From NCBI GenBank assembly GCA_029938185.1, contig JAOZVK010000182.1, positions 1-9,986 of the forward strand: DNA of 9,986 nucleotides, in the 5' to 3' direction. How positions within the stretch are numbered: the stretch's first letter is position 1; the number at the start of each line of letters is the position of its first letter. The DNA is from Bacteroidales bacterium (lineage in GTDB: Bacteria > Bacteroidota > Bacteroidia > Bacteroidales > JAOZVK01). The notes under the pieces are model-generated. The model worked only from the letters and a program-made list of their open reading frames with translations, was not told where the DNA came from and made no database searches. The position numbers and the translations under genes are program-made. Shown one piece after another: positions 1 to 6,796 of the stretch.

Positions 1-1
1 A

Positions 2-51
2 AATGATTTAATAGTTTAATTATCAAATAGTTTTAAGTTCGTAAAGTAGAA
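2..51 (+). repeat. Left copy of 50-bp terminal inverted repeat
   Basis: Positions 2-51 are the exact reverse complement of positions 9937-9986, the last bases of the window, with no mismatch. Base 1 cannot be tested because its partner would be at 9987. The match stops at 51/52, exactly where a partial copy of the TAAGGTCTTCGACC repeat begins. It could be the shared end sequence at which an assembler stopped, or the two ends of a larger inverted element. Nothing in it looks coding. Confidence 0.85.
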
Positions 52-82
52 GTAAGCAATATTAAATAAGTCGAAGACCTTA
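52..82 (-). repeat. Short-form hairpin repeat, inverted partial copy
   Basis: Read on the minus strand this begins TAAGGTCTTCGACTTATTT and ends ATTGCTTAC, the same order as the copy at 6546-6580. One stem base is changed, which weakens the AGGTC/GACCT hairpin. It abuts the terminal inverted repeat and faces the full-length copy at 151-256 in opposite orientation. Confidence 0.7.
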
Positions 83-150
83 GTCTTGTTTTACGTGGGT
101 AGTCAAAAATTATATTTGAGCTAAGTAGGGTAGGAGAGAGGCAACTATAT

Positions 151-256
151 TAAGGTCTTGACCTTATTTAATGTGGCTTACGCATTTTTTATAAATTGCT
201 ATCATGTAACCGATTGCACAAAAACAAATGCCGAAAAACTTATGTAACAATACTTA
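151..256 (+). repeat. 105-bp dispersed repeat, copy A
   Basis: This starts TAAGGTCTTGACCTTATTT, passes through GTGGCTTACGCATT and ends near TAACAATACTTA. It aligns over its whole length with copies at 3043-3146, 8966-9070 (inverted) and 9220-9324. The central part is closest to the 3043 copy, sharing TATAAATTGCTATCATGTAACC. Read from 134 the copy is open to a TAA at 254-256 but has no initiation codon, so I treat it as a non-coding repeat. Confidence 0.8.
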
Positions 257-303
257 AGTAGTGTTAAGACATAAATTGATTAAGTTTATAAATATAATAA
301 TTT

Positions 304-343
304 GACAGGATTTACATGATATCTTAAACATGTAAATCTTGTC
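304..343 (+). repeat. 15-bp-stem hairpin
   Basis: GACAGGATTTACATG (304-318) pairs with CATGTAAATCTTGTC (329-343) around a 10-base loop. In a plus-strand transcript all 15 positions pair, one as G-U; in a minus-strand transcript that position is an A-C mismatch. It lies about 135 bases past the clpC stop but is not followed by a T run in the minus direction, so it is a poor intrinsic terminator for clpC. Its left arm resembles the GACAGGATT units inside the MITE-like elements at 3971 and 6640. Confidence 0.6.
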
Positions 344-467
344 TAAATAATACTAAAGAAACTTATGACTTGTTTCAGGTCGATATATAAACGATATTTT
401 TACTATAATACTACTCATCAGGCGTAAGCGAAATTATTCATTATTAATTACTTATTAGGTGTAAACC

Positions 468-495
468 AATTCGTAATTTATAATTCGTAATTTAT
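468..495. repeat. 14-bp tandem duplication across the clpC stop codon
   Basis: AATTCGTAATTTAT occurs twice without a gap (468-481 and 482-495). The clpC stop codon (478-480) lies inside the outer unit and the last codons (Asn-Tyr-Glu-Leu) lie mainly in the inner one. The final residues of ClpC in this strain may therefore derive from a small duplication. Confidence 0.75.
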
Positions 496-2967
496 TATAT
501 CAATTTTTATTTCTTTTTTATCTTTATCAAAACCAACATAAATTTTACTTCCTTCGGTCACTGATGCTTTTATAATAATTTCAGCCATTTCATCTTCTAT
601 ATACTTTTGAATTGCTCTTTTAAGAGGTCTTGCTCCAAATTTAGTATCCATTCCTTTGTCTGCGATAAAATTTTTGGCTTCATCAGAAATTTCAAGTTCG
701 TATCCTAAATCAACAACTCTACTATTTAAACCTTCGAGTTCAATATCAATAATTTTACTAATATCTTCTTTCGACAAAGTATTAAACAATACAATATCAT
801 CAATTCTATTAATAAACTCTGGAGCAAAAGCTTTTTTCAGAGCTTTTTTAATAATCATTTTGTTTTTTTCATCAGAACTACCACCTGCCTGAAAACCAAC
901 ACCTCTTCCAAAATCTTGAATTTGACGGCTTCCTATATTTGATGTCATAATAATAATTGTATTCTTAAAATCAACTTTTCTGCCCAAACTATCAGTAAGT
1001 TGTCCTTCGTCCAATACATGCAATAATAAATGGAAAACATCGGGATGTGCTTTTTCTATTTCATCTAATAGAACTACAGAGTATGGTTTACGTCTAACCT
1101 TTTCGGTAAGTTGTCCACCCTCTTCATACCCCACATAACCAGGAGGTGCTCCAACAAGTCGCGAAACCGAAAATTTTTCCATATATTCGCTCATATCAAT
1201 TCTGATAAGTGCAGTATCCGAATCGAACAAAAAGTTGGCAAGCACTTTTGCAAGTTGTGTTTTTCCAACTCCAGTTGGTCCTAAAAATATGAAAGAACCA
1301 ATAGGTTTGTTAGGGTCTTTTAGTCCTGCTCTATTGCGTTGTATTGCACGAACTATTTTATCAATTGCGTTATCTTGTCCAATTATTCGTCCTTTAATTT
1401 CATCTTTCATTTTTAGCAGACGCGAGCCTTCTGCCTGTGCAATTCTTTGAACAGGAACACCCGACATCATTGCAACGACTTCTTCTACATTGGATTCGTT
1501 TACAGTTTCCCTGTTCTCACTCATATCATCTTCCCAGCGTTTTTTCTCTTTTTCGAGAAGCTTATAAAGCTCTTGTTCTTTGTCTCTATGCGATGCTGCA
1601 ATTTCAAAATCCTGACTTTTGACTGCATTTATTTTTTTGGTTCTTGTTTCTTCAATTTCTTTTTCAAGTTCGTTTATTCTTTTTGGAACTTTTATTCTCA
1701 AAATATGAACTCTCGAACCCGATTCATCTAGTGCATCAATTGCCTTATCAGGTAAGTGCCTATCGTTAATATACCTGGTTGTAAGGCTTACACACGATTT
1801 TATAGCATCTTCGGTATAAAAAACATTGTGGTGTTCTTCATATCTGTTTTTTATATTTTTTAGTATTTCTACAGTTTCTTCGGGTGATGTAGCTTCAACA
1901 ATTATTTTTTGAAATCGTCTTTCCAAAGCTCCGTCTTTTTCAATATATTGCCTATATTCATCAAGAGTAGTTGCACCTATACATTGAATTTCGCCTCTTG
2001 CCAAAGCTGGTTTCAACATATTCGAAGCATCAAGCGAACCACTTGCACCACCTGCACCAACAATTGTGTGAATTTCGTCAATAAACAAAATAACATTATC
2101 GGTTTTTGATAGTTCATTAAGTATTGATTTCATTCTTTCTTCAAATTGCCCTCTGTACTTTGTTCCGGCTACAATTGATGCCAAATCCAAAGCTACAATT
2201 CTTTTTCCGAATAATACTCTAGAGACTTTTTTCTGTATAATTCTTATTGCTAAACCTTCGGCGATAGCTGATTTTCCTACTCCTGGTTCACCAATTAATA
2301 CTGGATTATTCTTTTTTCGTCTACTTAATACCTGAACAAGTCTTTCTATTTCAATATCCCTACCAACTATAGGGTCTAATTTGTTTTGTTCGGCAGCAAA
2401 AGTTAGGTCTAAGCCAAAATTATCTAAAACCGGTGTTTCCGAGTTTGATTTTGCAGTTGACGAACCACCTTTATTACTCTTATTTTCATTAGATATTTGG
2501 TCATCTTCGTCAGCCATTTCTGCTTTTATTTTTGATACTTCCGATATTTTATCTTTCATAATATCATAATCTATACTAAATTCATTTAATAGTTTAGTTA
2601 CCAAACTTTCGTCATCTTTCAAAATAGCAAGCATCATATGCCCTGTATCAATTTTTGAGTCTTTTAGCGATTTTGCTTCTAAGTATATAAGTTTCAATAC
2701 TCTTTCTGATGATTTTACTAAAGGTATTTCTACATTATCCACAGTTGTATCGTAATACTCTTCTCGAATTTGGTCTTCTATATCTTCTTTTATCATTTGA
2801 AGATTAATACCTAACGAAATTAAAGCATCTGCAACTTCATTAGCACCATCTCGCAATATTCCTAAAAAAAGATGCTCTGTTCCAATGTAATCATTTCCTA
2901 GTCTTATTGCTTCTTCTTTGCTATACGAAAGTACTGTTTTTATTTTTTCTGAAAATTTTGAATCCAT
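478..2967 (-). CDS. clpC: ClpC-type AAA+ unfoldase, subunit of Clp protease
   Basis: An 829-residue Hsp100 ATPase that unfolds cytoplasmic proteins and feeds them to the ClpP peptidase. Two Clp N repeats occupy about residues 1-145. The first AAA+ module has Walker A GEPGVGKS (226-233), Walker B FIDEIH (D297/E298) and GALERRF with arginine fingers near 350. A middle coiled-coil region (about 424-485) contains a UVR-like stretch (EIAASHRDKEQEL), as in ClpC but not ClpA. The second module has GPTGVGKT (563-570), LLDEIEKAHPDV (D635/E636), pore loop GYVG (610-613) and sensor-2 GARPLKR (779-784). VGF at 690-692 is the ClpP-docking loop, which separates ClpC from the disaggregase ClpB. The linker at 150-180 is low-complexity Ser/Asn/Lys. 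Length is normal. The start follows AAAAAAGAT, an A-rich leader. No partner gene is adjacent, and the upstream region is packed with repeats. Confidence 0.96.
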   Translation of the reverse strand: MDSKFSEKIKTVLSYSKEEAIRLGNDYIGTEHLFLGILRDGANEVADALISLGINLQMIKEDIEDQIREEYYDTTVDNVEIPLVKSSERVLKLIYLEAKSLKDSKIDTGHMMLAILKDDESLVTKLLNEFSIDYDIMKDKISEVSKIKAEMADEDDQISNENKSNKGGSSTAKSNSETPVLDNFGLDLTFAAEQNKLDPIVGRDIEIERLVQVLSRRKKNNPVLIGEPGVGKSAIAEGLAIRIIQKKVSRVLFGKRIVALDLASIVAGTKYRGQFEERMKSILNELSKTDNVILFIDEIHTIVGAGGASGSLDASNMLKPALARGEIQCIGATTLDEYRQYIEKDGALERRFQKIIVEATSPEETVEILKNIKNRYEEHHNVFYTEDAIKSCVSLTTRYINDRHLPDKAIDALDESGSRVHILRIKVPKRINELEKEIEETRTKKINAVKSQDFEIAASHRDKEQELYKLLEKEKKRWEDDMSENRETVNESNVEEVVAMMSGVPVQRIAQAEGSRLLKMKDEIKGRIIGQDNAIDKIVRAIQRNRAGLKDPNKPIGSFIFLGPTGVGKTQLAKVLANFLFDSDTALIRIDMSEYMEKFSVSRLVGAPPGYVGYEEGGQLTEKVRRKPYSVVLLDEIEKAHPDVFHLLLHVLDEGQLTDSLGRKVDFKNTIIIMTSNIGSRQIQDFGRGVGFQAGGSSDEKNKMIIKKALKKAFAPEFINRIDDIVLFNTLSKEDISKIIDIELEGLNSRVVDLGYELEISDEAKNFIADKGMDTKFGARPLKRAIQKYIEDEMAEIIIKASVTEGSKIYVGFDKDKKEIKIDIINYEL

Positions 2968-2983
2968 ATCTTTTTTAGGATTT

Positions 2984-3010
2984 TAAGGTCTTCGACCTAA
3001 TTTAATATTG
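2984..3010 (+). repeat. Short-form hairpin repeat upstream of clpC
   Basis: TAAGGTCTTCGACCTAATTT followed by AATATTG. The AGGTC/GACCT arms form a 5-bp hairpin with loop TTC, followed by a T-rich stretch. It begins 17 bases upstream of the clpC start codon, so in a clpC mRNA its complement would lie in the 5' leader. It is the first of three consecutive units between clpC and ung. Confidence 0.7.
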
Positions 3011-3040
3011 ACTCATTGAGCCTTTTTATGTTGCTTACGC
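3009..3040 (+). repeat. Degenerate short-form repeat with a different stem
   Basis: GACTCATTGAGCC followed by TTTTT and TGTTGCTTACGCA. The tail matches the other short-form copies, but the hairpin is built from a different sequence: CTC/GAG around ATT, which would extend to GGCTC/GAGCC if the A at 3011 were G. It is wedged between the units at 2984 and 3043. Confidence 0.5.
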
Positions 3041-3042
3041 AC

Positions 3043-3146
3043 TAAGGTCTTCGTTTTATTTAGTGTGGCTTATGCATTTTTATAAATTGCTATCATGTAA
3101 CCAATTGTACAAAAATAAATGCCAAATAATTTTTGTAAGACTACTA
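3043..3146 (+). repeat. 105-bp dispersed repeat, copy B
   Basis: A full-length copy beginning TAAGGTCTTCGTTTTATTT and ending TTTTTGTAAGACTACTA. Its middle part shares ATAAATTGCTATCATGTAACC with copy A. The hairpin half GACC is mutated, so this copy has lost the small stem at its left end. On the minus strand it contains TATTTTTG (complement of 3110-3117), a match to the Bacteroidota -7 box that could serve clpC; no good -33 TTTG is present. Confidence 0.8.
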
Positions 3147-3254
3147 TATATATTATGTTGTATTCAGTCTTCAGTCCTTAGTCTTCATAATATGTAGACT
3201 GAAAACTGCCAACTGAAAAGTCCATAGACTATCATACTGATTTTACCAAATATC

Positions 3255-3917
3255 CTACCAAATAATTTTAGTTTGGTTATTATTCTTCAAAAATATATTT
3301 GTTTTACTAAAGTGTTTGCAACCCAAAAAACCACGATATGCCGATAGTGGCGATGGGTGTGTCGATTTAAGCACATTATGTTTTGTTGTATCTATAACAG
3401 TTCCTTTTCGTTGTGCATAAGAACCCCAAAGTAAAAAAACAATATTTTCTTTTTTATCCGAAATAGCTTTAATTACTGCATCAGTAAAATTTTCCCAACC
3501 TTTGTTTTGATGCGAGCCTGCCATACTGGCTCTTACTGTCAATGTGGCATTGAGAAGTAGTACACCTTGTTTTGCCCACCTTTCTAAGTCGCCATTATCA
3601 GGGATTTCAGTTCCAATATCAGATTTTATTTCTTTAAAAATATTTAATAATGAGGGTGGTTTTTTTACATTTTCTCTAACCGAAAAACACAATCCATTAG
3701 CTTGTCCTTTTCCATGATAAGGGTCTTGTCCGATAATTACAACTTTCACTTTGTCAAAACTACACATATCAAAAGCTCTAAGTATCTCTTTTCCTGGTGG
3801 ATATATTGTATTATTAGTATACTCCTGCTTTACAAAAGAAACAAGTTTAGTAAAATATTCTTTTTTAAATTCATCTTTTAGTTGTTCTTTCCAAGTATTT
3901 TCAATTTGTATGTTCAT
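3255..3917 (-). CDS. ung: Uracil-DNA glycosylase, family 1
   Basis: A 220-residue enzyme that cuts uracil from DNA, the first step of base-excision repair of deaminated cytosine or misincorporated dUMP. The family-1 motifs are all present: the water-activating loop GQDPYHG (63-69, catalytic D65), uracil-stacking F78 in GLCFSV, uracil-reading N123 in LLNATLTV, and the DNA-intercalating loop HPSPLSAYRGF with catalytic H187. Length is typical of bacterial Ung. It is a single-gene unit: 287 bases of repeats separate it from clpC downstream, and its upstream region holds a hairpin and a MITE-like element. The ATG at 3917 is preceded by an A/T-rich leader without a Shine-Dalgarno site. Confidence 0.97.
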   Translation of the reverse strand: MNIQIENTWKEQLKDEFKKEYFTKLVSFVKQEYTNNTIYPPGKEILRAFDMCSFDKVKVVIIGQDPYHGKGQANGLCFSVRENVKKPPSLLNIFKEIKSDIGTEIPDNGDLERWAKQGVLLLNATLTVRASMAGSHQNKGWENFTDAVIKAISDKKENIVFLLWGSYAQRKGTVIDTTKHNVLKSTHPSPLSAYRGFLGCKHFSKTNIFLKNNNQTKIIW

Positions 3918-3938
3918 AGTTATACTTTAAAAGGTTCA

Positions 3939-3968
3939 ATTATTCAATGATACAAAATATTGAATAAT
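3939..3968. repeat. 10-bp perfect inverted repeat upstream of ung
   Basis: ATTATTCAAT (3939-3948) and ATTGAATAAT (3959-3968) are perfect inverted copies around a 10-base spacer, 21 bases upstream of the ung start. The right arm overlaps the 8-bp target duplication of the MITE-like element at 3971, so that element was inserted in the right arm. It could be an operator or an mRNA leader hairpin for ung; no known regulator motif is recognised. Confidence 0.5.
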
Positions 3969-4094
3969 AAGGCTACACGTATAGTATTGGACATTATTTT
4001 ATTTTTTGACAGGATTAACAGGATTGATTTTTATCCTGTTACGAAATACCTGATAAACAAGACTGTCCAACTTCTGACGGGTAGCCAATAATAA
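3963..4094 (+). mobile_element. MITE-like element, copy 1, with 8-bp target duplication
   Basis: The element is 3971-4086 (116 bp). Its ends are imperfect terminal inverted repeats: GGCTACACGT with TTGGACA in register on the left, and GGCTACCCGT with TTGGACA read inward from the right. It is flanked by the exact direct repeat AATAATAA (3963-3970 and 4087-4094). Inside lie two ACAGGATT units and a hairpin with arms AACAGGAT/ATCCTGTT. It matches the inverted copy at 6640-6764 at all but one aligned base, apart from a 9-bp unit missing here. It has no coding capacity, so it would need a transposase supplied from elsewhere. It fills much of the 326-base gap between ung and the ABC permease gene. 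Confidence 0.85.
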
Positions 4095-4212
4095 CATATA
4101 AAGATTTAATAAAAGTAAAATTCTTAATCTAATTTAGTATAAGTACTGTTACAAATTTTTTTTGACATTTACTTATTCATAACTTCCTGATTAAATTACT
4201 TTTATACTAACA

Positions 4213-4246
4213 CGTAAGCAACTATAAAAAGGTTGAAGACCTCTTA
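4213..4246 (-). repeat. Short-form hairpin repeat overlapping the permease stop codon
   Basis: Read on the minus strand this is TAAGAGGTCTTCAACCTTTT followed by ATAGTTGCTTACG. The stem is GGTC/AACC with one wobble-type change. The first three bases, TAA, are the stop codon of the permease gene. A hairpin plus T run directly after the stop of the last gene of an operon has the layout of an intrinsic terminator, so this copy may end ABC operon transcription. Confidence 0.55.
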
Positions 4247-5569
4247 ATCATTATATTTTATCCACTTCCAAAGTTCTTTGTATGAAACTTTTTTGCCATA
4301 CATCAGTATACCAGTTCTGTATATTTTTGCTGCCAGCCATGTTGTACCAATAAATGTAATAATCAACAAAAACATTGACAATAAAAGCTCCCATAGTGGA
4401 ACATCAAACATTATTCTAATCATCATAATTATTGGTGAAGTAAAAGGTATTATCGAAAACCAAAATGCTATTTGACCATCAGGGTTTTCAAGAATTGGTT
4501 GTGCGAGTACAAATGCCAAAATAAGGGGAATTGTTATTGGTAACATAAATTGTTGGGTATCTGCTTCATTATCAACAGCACTTCCTATTGCAGCAAAAAG
4601 CGAAGCATATAACAAATATCCTCCTATAAAATAAAATAAAAATGCAAATAACATTGTAGCATATGGCAAATCATTTACCGATGAAAAAATATCATCAATC
4701 ATTTGGGTTTTGTTATCAAGTTTCAAATCTTTCATTTCGTTTTCGGGCATAATATTTGTCATATTTTTTTCGTTGTATGCCATGGTTTTATCTCCTATCA
4801 ATGATTGAGATGCGATTAAAATCAAACTTGTAAAAATAACCCAAAAAACAACTTGAGTTAGTGCAACAAGTGCAATTCCAAGTATTTTTCCCATCATAAG
4901 TTGAAATGGTTTTACCGATGAAATCATTATTTCAATAATCCGACTTGTTTTTTCTTCGATTACTCCACGCATTACTTGTGCACCATATATAAAAATAAAC
5001 ATATATATAAGTATAGCTCCAATATATCCAATTACCATTATCATTTCGGTAGAGCTTTGTTTTTCTTTACCATCATCGGTCAATTTTATTGTTCTTATGC
5101 TTATACTTGATTTTGCTTTTTTAATATCAGCCTCATTAATTCCCAACTCTTTAAACTTTTCGCTTTCAAGTTTTTTTTCGATTTCAGAAGAGATATGTCT
5201 TTTTATTTCCATATTTGTTTGTTTGTATGAAAAAATTTGTACTCTTTCCTCTCCAATCGAATCAGGTATAAATAATACTGAATTATATTCACTATCTTTA
5301 AGTGTTGATTTTAGCTCATCAATTGTTTTGTTTTCAACAAATTCAAATTTAAGTTTCTTTTTATCTTTAATAAAACCTTTAAATTTGTGAGTTTTATCAA
5401 TTACAGCAATTGTTTTATCATTATCGTCCTCGTTTATTGACATTACCAAAACCGGTACTATTACTAATGCAGCCATTAATATTGGAGCAAGAAGGGTCAT
5501 AATTATAAATGATTTTTTTCTTACTCTACTTATGTATTCTCGTTTTAAAATAAGAGATATTTTATTCAT
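4244..5569 (-). CDS. ABC-2 type exporter permease (NatB-like)
   Basis: A 441-residue inner-membrane protein. The N-terminus has a short basic cytoplasmic stretch (LILKREYISRVRKKS), then membrane segment 1 at about 21-45 and a long hydrophilic extracytoplasmic domain (46-175) rich in Lys and Glu. Five or six further segments follow at about 177-200, 224-256, 302-331, 341-358, 368-388 and 393-416. The cytoplasmic stretch RGVIEEKTSRIIEIMISSV (201-219) is characteristic of the NatB/ABC2_membrane_3 family. It is the second gene of an operon, starting 15 bases after the ATPase stop codon. NatAB exports sodium, but relatives export drugs or peptides, so the substrate is open. The stop codon lies inside a short-form repeat that may be the operon terminator. 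Confidence 0.9.
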   Translation of the reverse strand: MNKISLILKREYISRVRKKSFIIMTLLAPILMAALVIVPVLVMSINEDDNDKTIAVIDKTHKFKGFIKDKKKLKFEFVENKTIDELKSTLKDSEYNSVLFIPDSIGEERVQIFSYKQTNMEIKRHISSEIEKKLESEKFKELGINEADIKKAKSSISIRTIKLTDDGKEKQSSTEMIMVIGYIGAILIYMFIFIYGAQVMRGVIEEKTSRIIEIMISSVKPFQLMMGKILGIALVALTQVVFWVIFTSLILIASQSLIGDKTMAYNEKNMTNIMPENEMKDLKLDNKTQMIDDIFSSVNDLPYATMLFAFLFYFIGGYLLYASLFAAIGSAVDNEADTQQFMLPITIPLILAFVLAQPILENPDGQIAFWFSIIPFTSPIIMMIRIMFDVPLWELLLSMFLLIITFIGTTWLAAKIYRTGILMYGKKVSYKELWKWIKYND

Positions 5570-5584
5570 TTTTAGTTTTATTTT

Positions 5585-6523
5585 TTAGTTCGATGAAATG
5601 GTTTCTTTTTTATTTTCTTCAACAACTCGTATAAAAATATCGTTCATACTTGGTATTACTTCTTTGAATGATATTATGTTACCAAATTGCATAAGCTTTG
5701 TTATTATTTGGTTTGTAGGAATTTGTTTTAACAACTTTATTTTAACATTATAGTTGTTTTTATTTTTGCTAACACTTAGTATTTTATAATCGGCTGTTAA
5801 TGTGGCTGCTAACTTATTAAATTTTTCTAAAAAACAAATTTCATAAATATTAGATTTGTATTCTTGTTTAATATCATTAATTTGACCATCAAGTATTTTC
5901 TTCGAGTTATTTATTAATGCAATATTATCACATAATTCTTCAACTGATTCCATATTATGAGTCGAAAAAATTATTGTGCTTCCTTCATTTTTAATATTTA
6001 GAATTTCTTTTTTTAATAATTTTGTATTTATTGGGTCAAAACCACTAAATGGTTCATCAAAAATCAATAATTTTGGTTTATGCAAAATGGTTATTATAAA
6101 TTGTATTTTTTGTTGCATTCCTTTCGATAGTTCTTCAACTTTTTTGTTCCACCAATCCTGAATTTCAAACTTCTCGAACCAATGTTTTAATCCAATCAAT
6201 GCTTCTTTTTTTGATAAGCCTTTTAGTTGGGTTAAATAAAGAGCCTGTTCGCCAACTTTCATTTTTTTGTATAAGCCACGTTCTTCAGGCAAATAACCAA
6301 TTAGTTCGGTATGCTTTTGTTTAAGTTTCTCTCCATTGAATATCACAGTTCCGCTATCGGGAGCTGTTATATTGTTTATTATTCTTATCAGAGTTGTTTT
6401 TCCTGCACCATTTGGTCCTAACAAACCAAATATTTTACCCTCTGGAACATTTATACTAACATTATCAAGTGCTGTATGATTTGCAAAATTTTTTACAATG
6501 TTTTCGGTATGAAAAAAATCCAT
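5585..6523 (-). CDS. ABC exporter ATP-binding protein (NatA-like)
   Basis: A 312-residue ATPase that powers the neighbouring permease; two copies would be expected at the cytoplasmic face. Walker A is GPNGAGKT (36-43), the Q-loop region GYLPEERGLYKKM (76-88), the ABC signature LSKGMQQK (132-139), Walker B LLIFDEPF (D156/E157), the D-loop SGFDP and the switch histidine H189 in STHNM. Residues about 225-300 form an extra C-terminal domain of the DUF4162 type often found on NatA-like ATPases. It is the first gene of the operon, with the permease 15 bases downstream. A -7-like TACCTTTG lies about 275 bases upstream, and a MITE-like element plus a hairpin repeat sit between that box and the start codon. 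Confidence 0.93.
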   Translation of the reverse strand: MDFFHTENIVKNFANHTALDNVSINVPEGKIFGLLGPNGAGKTTLIRIINNITAPDSGTVIFNGEKLKQKHTELIGYLPEERGLYKKMKVGEQALYLTQLKGLSKKEALIGLKHWFEKFEIQDWWNKKVEELSKGMQQKIQFIITILHKPKLLIFDEPFSGFDPINTKLLKKEILNIKNEGSTIIFSTHNMESVEELCDNIALINNSKKILDGQINDIKQEYKSNIYEICFLEKFNKLAATLTADYKILSVSKNKNNYNVKIKLLKQIPTNQIITKLMQFGNIISFKEVIPSMNDIFIRVVEENKKETISSN

Positions 6524-6545
6524 ATTTTTAAAATAAATTTAAATT

Positions 6546-6580
6546 TAAGGTCTTCGACCTATTTTAATATTGCTTACGCA
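6546..6580 (+). repeat. Short-form hairpin repeat upstream of the ABC ATPase
   Basis: TAAGGTCTTCGACCTATTTT followed by AATATTGCTTACGCA, the cleanest short-form copy. The hairpin AGGTC/GACCT with loop TTC is followed by a T-rich tract. It lies 22 bases upstream of the ATPase start codon, almost the same distance as the copy in front of clpC. Confidence 0.75.
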
Positions 6581-6631
6581 TATATATATTCAGTTGTATT
6601 TCAATAAATAAGCTTTATACAAAAATAGATA

Positions 6632-6772
6632 AAAAATTTGGCTACCCGTCAGAAGTTGGACAGTCTTGTTTATCAGGTATTTCATAACAGGATAAAAATC
6701 AATCCTGTTAATCCTGTAAATCCTGTCAAAAAATAAAATAATGTCCAATACTATACGTGTAGCCAAAAATTT
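6632..6772 (-). mobile_element. MITE-like element, copy 2, with 8-bp target duplication
   Basis: The element is 6640-6764 (125 bp), inverted relative to copy 1 at 3971-4086. The ends again read GGCTAC inward, with TTGGACA in register. The exact direct repeat AAAAATTT flanks it (6632-6639 and 6765-6772), different from the duplication around copy 1, so the two inserted independently. It differs from copy 1 by one substitution and one extra 9-bp ACAGGATT-type unit (three instead of two). Such close identity suggests recent movement. It separates the likely ABC operon promoter from the ATPase gene. Confidence 0.87.
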
Positions 6773-6796
6773 TATAAGTTTGCTTATTATTTTTTT

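Larger units (their letters stand above)
1..477. other. Non-coding, repeat-rich region downstream of clpC
   Basis: No protein gene with a credible start is visible here on either strand. The stretch holds the left terminal inverted repeat, two copies of the dispersed repeat family, a 15-bp-stem hairpin and a 14-bp tandem duplication running into the clpC stop codon. An isolated GCGTAAGC (423-430) is the reverse complement of the GCTTACGC tail of the repeat family, without a clear hairpin next to it. Confidence 0.7.

Noticed and set aside
1447..1731. Plus-strand frames inside clpC, such as a Phe-rich 94-codon one
   Set aside because: They are antisense to conserved ClpC sequence; the phenylalanine richness is the reverse complement of lysine and glutamate codons.
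3150..3240. Repeated AGTCTTCAGTC and AACTGCCAACTGAAAA strings upstream of ung's 3' end
   Set aside because: Simple-sequence drift without a consistent unit; only a weak AGTCT/AGACT hairpin is visible, so no feature was called.
4134..4210. 9-bp inverted repeat TTAGTATAA / TTATACTAA
   Set aside because: Low-complexity A/T arms 59 bases apart; not distinguishable from background composition.
3971..6764. Composite transposon carrying the ABC operon
   Set aside because: Each flanking element has its own different 8-bp target duplication, which shows two independent insertions rather than one unit bounded by a single duplication.
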